Below are positions 1 through 5,135 of a stretch of DNA of 7,223 nt, in pieces. Source of the stretch: Methanosphaera sp. rholeuAM6 (GTDB taxonomy: Archaea; Methanobacteriota; Methanobacteria; Methanobacteriales; Methanobacteriaceae). Position 1 is the stretch's first letter. Each line of letters begins with the position of its first letter. The translations under genes and the position numbers were made by a program. A model generated the notes under the pieces. That model searched no databases, was not told where the DNA came from, and worked only from the letters and a program-made list of their open reading frames with translations. The DNA lies in the NCBI GenBank assembly GCA_003266105.1, contig MVAA01000067.1, positions 27,402 through 34,624 of the forward strand, in the 5' to 3' direction.

Positions 1-902
1 ACTATTACTATTTCATCAACGTTTACATCATCTACGTTTCTTATTTCTTCTGAATCTCCTGTTTTGACTCTTGCTGTTTCAGGAGCTATTTCTACAAGTG
101 ATTTTATTGAATTTTGTGCTCTGAGTTCCGCATAGTCTTCAAGGAATTCTGCAATATAGTATAAAAATGTTACTGCCGCTCCTTCTTCAGGGTGCCCTAT
201 TATAAATGATGCTACACATGCTATACACATCAGTACTGCCGGGCTGATTGTATGTCTTTTAGTTATTGCTTTCCATGCCATTATTGCTATTTCATATCCT
301 GCAATTACTGCACCCAACATGAATACTGGTGTTGCAGCCATTCCATCCATTACATTGAAGTATTCCAATATGTGTCCCAGTACAAACAGTATACCGCTTG
401 ATACTATGATTTGTATTGATCTGTTGGATAATAATGGTTTTCCTTCTGCTATTACTGGTTTTTCATCTTCTTCGTCATCTTCACAGTCATCACAGTTGCA
501 GATTTTTATGTTATCGTCTTCACAGGAACACGTTTCATCATGACAGTCTGATTCGTGGGAATGATCGTTATGGTGGTGATGATGGTGGTGGTCATGATGA
601 TGGTGATGATGATGTTCATGTTCTTCTTCGTGATGGGAATCTGATTCGTCTTCACAGTCATCACAATGGCATATTTTTATATCTACATCTTCATCATAGT
701 TTATTGCTTCCTGATTATGGTCATATACGGATAAATCTGTGGAATTTTGGAAATCTTCCAGTAGTTGTTTGTCATAATGTTCATTTATTTCACAATGCTC
801 ATTATCACATTCAGGATCCATGCATATATAATTGTAATGTTTTGGATTTTCACATATTTCTTTTTCACAGTCGGGATCGTAGCATTTGTTTTCTTTTTCC
901 AT
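1..902 (-). CDS. Heavy-metal P1B-type ATPase with Cys/His-rich N-terminus (partial, runs off left edge)
   Basis: Reading leftward from an ATG at 902, the frame stays open to the window edge and gives the first 300 residues. Residues 1-150 are acidic and rich in Cys and His: 15 Cys, plus 19 His in residues 90-116. Membrane segments follow at about 163-182, 190-212, 221-236 and 240-258. The stretch from about 239 (EEGAAVTFLYYIAEFLEDYA) through IKSLVEIAPETARV at 266-279 and VDEIVI at 295-300 matches the TM4 and actuator-domain entry of Zn/Cd/Pb/Co-type P1B ATPases (ZntA/CadA). The family exports metal ions using ATP. The CPC, DKTG and HP motifs lie outside the window, so metal choice is open. 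An AGGAG ribosome binding site (910-914) lies 7 bases before the ATG. The gene starts 17 bases after the stop of an ArsR-type regulator, which implies a metal-induced operon. No ferredoxin-like HMA domain is visible. Confidence 0.9.
   Translation of the reverse strand, partial: MEKENKCYDPDCEKEICENPKHYNYICMDPECDNEHCEINEHYDKQLLEDFQNSTDLSVYDHNQEAINYDEDVDIKICHCDDCEDESDSHHEEEHEHHHHHHHDHHHHHHHNDHSHESDCHDETCSCEDDNIKICNCDDCEDDEEDEKPVIAEGKPLLSNRSIQIIVSSGILFVLGHILEYFNVMDGMAATPVFMLGAVIAGYEIAIMAWKAITKRHTISPAVLMCIACVASFIIGHPEEGAAVTFLYYIAEFLEDYAELRAQNSIKSLVEIAPETARVKTGDSEEIRNVDDVNVDEIVI
478..509 (-). repeat. Internal duplication encoding a CxCxxC box, copy 2
   Basis: This segment encodes residues 132-142 (IKICNCDDCED) of the ATPase. 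It matches the copy at 649-680 at almost every base, including the 17 shared bases tcttcacagtcatcaca as read on the plus strand. The copies are 171 bases (57 codons) apart and lie on either side of the His block. Confidence 0.85.
555..635 (-). repeat. CAT/CAC-codon low-complexity tract encoding a His block
   Basis: Residues 90-116 of the P1B ATPase contain 19 His in 27 positions, including two runs of seven His split by one Asp. Both His codons are used, so the tract is not a pure trinucleotide repeat. Such blocks are known in some Zn/Ni/Cu transporters as metal-buffering segments. Here it is cytosolic by the usual P1B topology, which is an inference. Confidence 0.85.
649..680 (-). repeat. 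Internal duplication encoding a CxCxxC box, copy 1
   Basis: This segment encodes residues 75-85 (IKICHCDDCED) of the ATPase and pairs with the copy at 478-509. High identity at the DNA level, not only in protein, suggests a fairly recent or homogenised duplication. Confidence 0.85.
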
Positions 903-919
903 CTTTGTTCTCCTGTGTA

Positions 920-1297
920 TTATTCTAAAACGTGTTCGATGCCTATTTTTAATATTTCTATCACATGTTTATCTGCTAATGAATATCTTGCTTGTTTGCC
1001 TTCTTTAGTATATTTAACTAAATTTTTACTTCTTAATGTTCTTAATTGATGAGATACTGCTGATTGACTCATTTTTAATACTTCACTTATATCACAGACG
1101 CATAAATCTTCTACAGCCAATAATGATAATATTTTTAGTCTTGTTGAGTTACCGAAAATTTTAAATGTTTCTTCTAACTCATGATATGTATCATCGTCCA
1201 ATAATTCCTCTTTTACTTTGTTAATTGATTCTTCATGGATTACTTTTATATCACAAGTCCCTTCATCAATTTCAAACAAATTATTTTCATGTTTCAT
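920..1297 (-). CDS. ArsR/SmtB-family metal-sensing transcriptional repressor
   Basis: A 125-residue winged-helix protein, counted from the ATG at 1297. The core runs from the dimer/N-terminal helix (HELEETFKIFGNSTRLKILSL), through the metal-site helix with LCVCD (Cys66, Cys68) and the recognition helix MSQSAVSHQLRTLRSKNL at about 76-93, to the wing YTKEGKQARYSL. Two ligand sets known from this family are visible. The Cys pair in LCVCD plus Cys15 in the N-terminal arm resembles the CadC-type alpha-3N site. The last helix carries Asp109, His111, His122 and Glu125 with the exact D-x-H-x10-H-x2-E spacing of the SmtB/CzrA alpha-5 zinc site. By family knowledge, metal binding releases the protein from its operator. 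The frame also opens at GTG 1306 and ATG 1303. I prefer 1297 because GTGAT at 1302-1306 then serves as the ribosome binding site, as GGTGAT does before the HMG-CoA synthase gene. Confidence 0.93.
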   Translation of the reverse strand: MKHENNLFEIDEGTCDIKVIHEESINKVKEELLDDDTYHELEETFKIFGNSTRLKILSLLAVEDLCVCDISEVLKMSQSAVSHQLRTLRSKNLVKYTKEGKQARYSLADKHVIEILKIGIEHVLE

Positions 1298-1320
1298 TTT
1301 CATCACGTTTTATATATGAG

Positions 1321-1342
1321 TATATGTTCATATGTACATATA
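1321..1342. promoter_or_regulatory. 22-bp palindrome, candidate ArsR operator
   Basis: The plus strand starts TATATGTTCATATG and continues to 1342. Ten of the eleven base pairs across the dyad are complementary; only the T/T pair at 1328/1335 fails. It lies 24 bases before the chosen start of the regulator and overlaps the TATA box, as expected for an autorepressing ArsR/SmtB dimer. AT-rich dyads of this kind are typical operators for the family. Binding is inferred. Confidence 0.7.
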
Positions 1343-1344
1343 AA
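1337..1344 (-). promoter_or_regulatory. TATA box of the arsR-ATPase operon
   Basis: The minus strand reads TTTATATG, close to the archaeal box A, preceded by an A-rich BRE-like stretch (aaaaac). Transcription would start near 1315, about 18 bases before the ATG at 1297. The box sits inside the candidate operator. Confidence 0.55.
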
Positions 1345-1361
1345 TGTTTTTGATTTTCATT

Positions 1362-1406
1362 AAAAAAAAATTAAAAATAAAATAAAAAGCCAATAAATAA
1401 TTGGCT
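1362..1406 (-). terminator. Hairpin plus oligo-T terminator after the exported pseudo-peptidase gene
   Basis: On the minus strand, directly after the stop codon at 1412, a hairpin forms from 7-bp arms (1400-1406 and 1388-1394, AGCCAAT/ATTGGCT) with a 5-base loop. A T-rich tract follows and includes nine T (1362-1370). It separates this gene from the metal operon promoter downstream. Confidence 0.75.
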
Positions 1407-1411
1407 AAAAA

Positions 1412-2242
1412 TTAGTTAACTTCCTGATTTCCGCTTGAATTACCTGAAACTGTAGCAACAGTTTCATTTGAAGTATTTGAATCCGAATTAAACAATCCCA
1501 TAAAGTCAAAGTTATCAATCGCACTAATAATACTACTTACCTCGGCAGAACTACTATTTGAATAATAATCCCTAGTTACGTAAACTATTGAAGGAATCTC
1601 ATAACTGATAATAGGTTTTGAGACCGAATCAGTATATGAAGGACTGCTAGGAGTATATGCTCCAACCTTAGTACTGTTGGTTATACTGTCTAAAACCTTT
1701 TTAGAAGTATACGTATCTTCAGAAGGAACAAAAACATATGAATTTGAATCATTAGTACTATGAACATCCACAGTGAAATTATAATTGTTTTTTACAACAT
1801 CCGGAACCACATATTCTGCAGCCAAACTCTCAGACATATCATTTATTGTTAAGTTAGTCTGATTATCAACGCCACCTGTGGCATCAACCAGATAGACATC
1901 ATAACAATAGTTCAGTCCATCCTCATTTTGTAAAGTTGGTACTATAGAATTCTGAGCTTTCCGTTTGGCATCAACCCCCAAAATAAATGCTATATGTATG
2001 TCAGAATTAGGATTTCCATAACCTGATGATTTAGTTACTACACCATAACTATTATTTCCCAATAATTTGTAATCATTGGCAACCTGAGTCTCTGACTCTA
2101 CAGTATCATTAGACTTTTCAACTTCAGGAGCAGATGTTCCACCATTTAAAGCAACAGTTACTAACATAATAACAATAATTGCAACCAACAGGAGGATAAT
2201 CAACTTACCTGAAGTAATTGGTGGTTTTGAACCATCATTCAT
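1412..2242 (-). CDS. Membrane-anchored surface protein, degenerate M14 peptidase-like paralogue
   Basis: A 276-residue protein with a short cytosolic N-terminus, one membrane helix at about 12-32 and an extracellular Asn/Ser/Thr-rich domain with 11 N-x-S/T sequons. It aligns with the protein encoded at 5136-5822: GNNSYGVVTK against GSNEMGYVTK, LAAEYVVPDV against LVAEYILPDI, and SKP...YEIP in both. The alignment runs without gaps from the first metal-ligand position to the third. At the HxxE positions it has Asp91 and Arg94, and Asn134 stands where the other has Arg105. His161 (VDVHST) and Glu215 (YEIP) are kept. I infer a catalytically impaired relative of M14 zinc peptidases, perhaps binding cell-surface peptides. 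The C-terminal 35 residues are a low-complexity Ser/Asn tail. The frame opens at TTG 2257, but GGAGGT at 2250-2255, 7 bases before ATG 2242, fixes the start there. Function is not established. Confidence 0.8.
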   Translation of the reverse strand: MNDGSKPPITSGKLIILLLVAIIVIMLVTVALNGGTSAPEVEKSNDTVESETQVANDYKLLGNNSYGVVTKSSGYGNPNSDIHIAFILGVDAKRKAQNSIVPTLQNEDGLNYCYDVYLVDATGGVDNQTNLTINDMSESLAAEYVVPDVVKNNYNFTVDVHSTNDSNSYVFVPSEDTYTSKKVLDSITNSTKVGAYTPSSPSYTDSVSKPIISYEIPSIVYVTRDYYSNSSSAEVSSIISAIDNFDFMGLFNSDSNTSNETVATVSGNSSGNQEVN

Positions 2243-2249
2243 TATATTT

Positions 2250-2255
2250 ACCTCC
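2250..2255 (-). promoter_or_regulatory. GGAGGT ribosome binding site that decides the start at 2242
   Basis: A strong Shine-Dalgarno sequence lies inside the upstream TTG extension, 7 bases before the ATG at 2242. It makes the longer TTG-started version (281 residues) unlikely. Confidence 0.8.
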
Positions 2256-2276
2256 AAATAATTATTGAATAATCTG

Positions 2277-2285
2277 ATTTAAATA
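2277..2285 (-). promoter_or_regulatory. Candidate TATA box for the gene at 1412-2242
   Basis: The minus strand contains TATTTAAAT, an archaeal box A-like motif. A start about 26 bases downstream would fall near 2255 and leave a leader of roughly 13 bases carrying the ribosome binding site. The surroundings are very AT-rich, so chance matches are possible. Confidence 0.4.
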
Positions 2286-2296
2286 AAATATTTTAT

Positions 2297-2342
2297 CTAA
2301 TTATCATTGAATGAATTGCATATCGTTGACCTAATTATCATT
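2297..2342. repeat. 12-bp direct repeat upstream of the exported-protein promoter
   Basis: CTAATTATCATT occurs at 2297-2308 and again at 2331-2342, 34 bases apart. Each copy is followed by a related AAT..ATTG-type stretch. It lies just upstream of the candidate TATA box and could be a regulator site. AT bias makes chance similarity possible. Confidence 0.45.
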
Positions 2343-2717
2343 AAATTGAAATAATCATCCATATACTATTTTAACACAACCGATAACAAATTCAATTTTA
2401 ATAACTTACAAAAATATAAACTATATAATATTTATTATGTCTCTTAATTAATAAGAAAGTAATGATAATATTGAAAATAGTAACTTATTTTAAAAAAGGA
2501 TAATCCTAAAAAAACCTGCTACAAATACCAAGATTAATTAAATAAAAATAATTAAAACAATACAAAGCAAACAAGATAAAAATAAAAGGAAATGATAAAA
2601 ATATTTTATCGAAAAAATCAAATAATCATGAAAAAGTGAAAAATGAAAAAAAAACAAAATATATTAAGTTGTATAAACTAAAATTTAATTAATATAGACT
2701 AAAAATAATTTCTTGAA

Positions 2718-2726
2718 ATAAATATA
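2718..2726 (+). promoter_or_regulatory. Candidate TATA box of the HMG-CoA synthase-thiolase operon
   Basis: ATAAATATA is preceded by the purine-rich TTGAA, which resembles an archaeal BRE. Transcription would begin near 2750 and give a leader of about 58 bases. A second candidate (ATAATATAA at 2769-2777) would put the start at about 2799, inside the ribosome binding site, so it is less likely. Confidence 0.4.
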
Positions 2727-2750
2727 ATTAAAAAGAAATTTCGATTATTA

Positions 2751-2764
2751 TCTGCTTATGCAGA
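2751..2764 (+). promoter_or_regulatory. Small inverted repeat upstream of HMG-CoA synthase
   Basis: TCTGC-TTAT-GCAGA, with 5-bp arms, stands out as relatively GC-rich in a very AT-rich region. Depending on which TATA box is used, it is either a hairpin at the 5' end of the mRNA or an operator next to the promoter. Confidence 0.35.
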
Positions 2765-2807
2765 ACAAATAATATAAAAAAAAAAATTATACACCAAGGG
2801 TGATAAA

Positions 2808-3848
2808 ATGACAGGAATTGTTGGATATGGAGCTCATGTTCCCTCTTACAGAATAAAAGTTGAAGAAATTGCCAAGGTCTGGGGAGATGACCCAAACTCT
2901 ATCTCAAAAGGATTAATCGTTAACGAAAAATCAGTACCTGGACCGGATGAAGACACTGTGACAATAGCAGTAGAAGCTGCAAGAAGAGCATTGAAACGTG
3001 CAGAAATAGATCCACAAGACATAGGAGCTGTATATGTTGGATCAGAATCACACCCATATGCAGTAAAACCAACTGCAACAATTGTTGCCGATGCAATACA
3101 AGCATCCCCTAACCTTACCGCAGCAGACTTAGAATTTGCATGTAAAGCAGGAACTGCAGGCATACAAGCAGCGTTAGGGCTTGTTAAATCCGGAGTAATT
3201 AAATATGGATTGGCCATAGGAGCAGACACATCACAGGGAGCACCAGGTGATGCACTAGAATATACTGCAAGTGCAGGAGGAGCCGCATTTATCATAGGAG
3301 AAGAAAACACTATTGCAGACATAGAAGAAACCTGCAGTTTTACCACAGACACTCCTGATTTCTACAGGAGAGAAGGACAAACCTACCCATCACACGGTGG
3401 CAGATTTACCGGAGAACCAGCATACTTCAAACACGTTCTTGGTGCTGCAAACAGAATGTTAGAAAATACTGGAACAACTGCAGAAGATTATGATTATGCA
3501 GTATTCCACCAACCAAATGGAAAATTCTACATAAGAGCCGCAAGAAAATTAGGATTCACCGAAGAACAATACATGCAGGGATTACTTACACCAAATATCG
3601 GAAACACATACTCAGGAGCTACACCATTGGGATTAGCTTCAGTATTGGATGTTGCAAAACCAGGAGATAAAATATTTGCAGTATCTTACGGTTCCGGAGC
3701 AGGTAGTGATGCATTTACAATAACTGTAAAAGACAGAATTGAAGAAGTAAGGAACAACGCTAAAACATTGGAAGAAATACAGAAAAATTTAACTTATGTA
3801 GATTATGCTACTTATGCTAAATTTAAAGGAAAAATTAAAATGGATTGA
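2808..3848 (+). CDS. mvaS: Archaeal hydroxymethylglutaryl-CoA synthase
   Basis: The 346-residue enzyme condenses acetyl-CoA with acetoacetyl-CoA to form HMG-CoA, the second step of the mevalonate pathway for isoprenoid ether lipids. It has the normal length for archaeal members. The thiolase-fold catalytic triad can be placed at Glu80 (VGSESHPYAVKP), Cys112 (EFACKAGTAG) and His234 (FHQPNGKF). Other conserved stretches are PNIGNTYSGATPLG at 262-275 and SYGSGAGSDAF at 293-303. GGGTGAT at 2798-2804 is a good ribosome binding site 3 bases before the ATG. The gene is followed after 27 bases by a thiolase that makes its substrate. In a methanogen these two enzymes form a complex that channels acetoacetyl-CoA, bridged by a DUF35 protein. 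That third gene is not adjacent here. Confidence 0.96.
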   Translation: MTGIVGYGAHVPSYRIKVEEIAKVWGDDPNSISKGLIVNEKSVPGPDEDTVTIAVEAARRALKRAEIDPQDIGAVYVGSESHPYAVKPTATIVADAIQASPNLTAADLEFACKAGTAGIQAALGLVKSGVIKYGLAIGADTSQGAPGDALEYTASAGGAAFIIGEENTIADIEETCSFTTDTPDFYRREGQTYPSHGGRFTGEPAYFKHVLGAANRMLENTGTTAEDYDYAVFHQPNGKFYIRAARKLGFTEEQYMQGLLTPNIGNTYSGATPLGLASVLDVAKPGDKIFAVSYGSGAGSDAFTITVKDRIEEVRNNAKTLEEIQKNLTYVDYATYAKFKGKIKMD

Positions 3849-3875
3849 ACTCATTAAAACATAAAAGGTGAAATT

Positions 3876-5033
3876 ATGAGAGACGTAGCAATAGTAGGAG
3901 TATCACAAACCCCGTTCGGAGAATTATGGGATAAATCATTCAGAGATTTAGTTGTAGAAGCCGGAGTAGAAGCAATCCTTGATGCAAATATGACAGGAGA
4001 TAAAATCGATGCAATGTACATCGGAAACATGTCAGGAGGATTGTTCGTAGGTCAGGAACATATAGGTGCATTAATTGCCGAACATTCGGGACTTGCACCA
4101 GTACCATGCACAAGAGTTGAAGCAGCATGTGCATCCGGAGGATTAGCATTAAGACAGGCAATAATGGCTGTTGCTTCAGGTTACTATGACAATGTAATGG
4201 CAGCAGGTGTGGAAAAAATGACTGATGTCGTTGATGCAACCCCGGCGATTGCAGCTGCAGCTGACAGGGAATGGGAAGCACAGCAGGGAGTAACATTCCC
4301 TTCATTATATGCAATGATGGCAAGAAGACACATGTACGAATATGGTACAACACGTGAACAAATTGCCGGTTTTGCTGTTAACGGACATAAAAATGGAGCA
4401 TTAAATCCAAAAGCCCAGTTCCAAAGAGAAATTAGTGTGGAAGCAGTTTTAAAATCTACAAAAGTAGCATCACCATTAAATATCCTGGATTGTTCACCAG
4501 TATCAGATGGAGCATCAGCAGTTATAGTATGTCCTGCAGAAGATGCTAAGAAATATTCAGATACGCCAATTTACGTTAAGGCATCTACTCAAGCATCAGA
4601 TACAATAGCATTACACAGCAGAAAAAGTTTAACAACAATACAATCCACAATCGAAGCTTCAAGAAAAGCATATGATATTGCAAAAGTAGAACCAAAGGAT
4701 ATTGATGTTGCAGAAGTACATGACTGTTTCAGTATCAATGGTTTAATTGCTATTGAAGATTTAGGTTTCTTTGAAAAAGGACAGGGTGGACCTGCTATCG
4801 AAGATGGTCAGATTGCAATAGGTGGAAAAATTGCTGTCAACCCATCCGGTGGATTAAAAGCCAGAGGTCATCCTTTAGGAGCTACAGGTATTGCTCAGGC
4901 CGCCGAAATTACGTGGCAATTAAGAGGGGATGCCGATAAAAGACAGGTTGATGGTGCAGAAATAGGAATCACCCAGAACATTGGTGGTACAGGTGGTACT
5001 GTAGCTGTACATATTCTTTCAAGAAATCAATAA
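3876..5033 (+). CDS. Archaeal acetoacetyl-CoA thiolase (acetyl-CoA C-acetyltransferase)
   Basis: The 385-residue protein belongs to the thiolase superfamily, archaeal SCP2-like type. It joins two acetyl-CoA into acetoacetyl-CoA, the first step of the mevalonate pathway, and feeds HMG-CoA synthase encoded just upstream. The nucleophile is Cys85 in EAACASGG. His282 in AEVHDCFS occupies the position of the NEAF motif of classical thiolases, and His332 lies in KARGHPLGATG. The C-terminal glycine-rich motif reads NIGGTGGT (368-375), so it lacks the second catalytic Cys of classical thiolases, as is usual for this archaeal group. An AAGGTGA ribosome binding site lies 5 bases before the ATG, and the 27-base gap implies cotranscription with HMG-CoA synthase. 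The tail after the Gly-rich motif is short and normal. Confidence 0.95.
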   Translation: MRDVAIVGVSQTPFGELWDKSFRDLVVEAGVEAILDANMTGDKIDAMYIGNMSGGLFVGQEHIGALIAEHSGLAPVPCTRVEAACASGGLALRQAIMAVASGYYDNVMAAGVEKMTDVVDATPAIAAAADREWEAQQGVTFPSLYAMMARRHMYEYGTTREQIAGFAVNGHKNGALNPKAQFQREISVEAVLKSTKVASPLNILDCSPVSDGASAVIVCPAEDAKKYSDTPIYVKASTQASDTIALHSRKSLTTIQSTIEASRKAYDIAKVEPKDIDVAEVHDCFSINGLIAIEDLGFFEKGQGGPAIEDGQIAIGGKIAVNPSGGLKARGHPLGATGIAQAAEITWQLRGDADKRQVDGAEIGITQNIGGTGGTVAVHILSRNQ

Positions 5034-5066
5034 CAGACATATCCAATTATCACCCCCACAATCATC

Positions 5067-5075
5067 TTTTTTTTT
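5067..5075 (+). terminator. Oligo-T terminator after the thiolase gene
   Basis: A run of nine T lies 34 bases after the thiolase stop. Archaeal RNA polymerase terminates at such tracts without needing a hairpin. A new promoter-like motif follows, so the next gene is probably a separate unit. Confidence 0.6.
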
Positions 5076-5082
5076 AATAAAA

Positions 5083-5091
5083 TATTTAAAT
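5083..5091 (+). promoter_or_regulatory. Candidate TATA box for the M14-like peptidase gene
   Basis: TATTTAAAT, preceded by A-rich sequence, would place transcription start near 5112 and leave a leader of about 24 bases with the ribosome binding site GGGAG (5123-5127). A second AT-rich motif, CTATATTA at 5107-5114, is too close to the ATG to leave a leader for that site. Confidence 0.4.
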
Positions 5092-5135
5092 CTCCAAATA
5101 AATACTCTATATTATACGAAAAGGGAGTATGAAAA

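Larger units (their letters stand above)
2243..2807. other. AT-rich divergent intergenic region of about 560 bases
   Basis: This lies between the leftward exported-protein gene and the rightward HMG-CoA synthase gene. It holds the promoter elements listed separately and a small inverted repeat AGGAT-A-ATCCT (2497-2507). No coding frame of note, tRNA or recognisable structured RNA was seen. The long spacer could hold a small RNA or regulator sites, but nothing specific supports this. Confidence 0.6.

Noticed and set aside
555..635. Possible CRISPR or tandem-repeat array in the ATG/GTG-rich tract
   Set aside because: It is low-complexity His coding sequence without repeat-spacer structure.
319..1049. 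Plus-strand open frames at 319-543, 416-928 and 765-1049, one of them rich in His and Asp
   Set aside because: They lie antisense to the P1B ATPase and regulator genes. Their composition is the shadow of the Cys/His-rich coding strand, and the minus-strand frame has clear homology and a ribosome binding site.
1297..1306. GTG start at 1306 for the regulator
   Set aside because: GTGAT here fits better as the ribosome binding site of the ATG at 1297, though GTG 1306 or ATG 1303 cannot be excluded.
2242..2257. TTG start at 2257 for the surface protein
   Set aside because: The GGAGGT ribosome binding site lies inside this extension and points to the ATG at 2242.
2243..2807. Possible small RNA, replication origin or mobile-element end in the long AT-rich spacer
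   Set aside because: No tRNA-like folding, origin-type repeats, terminal inverted repeats or target duplications could be made out; AT bias alone explains most short repeats.
2846..3352. Minus-strand open frames within HMG-CoA synthase
   Set aside because: Antisense shadows of a well-conserved gene; their residue composition follows from its codons.
3940..4353. Minus-strand open frame rich in Leu and Cys within thiolase
   Set aside because: Antisense shadow of the thiolase coding sequence, with no ribosome binding site or family motif.
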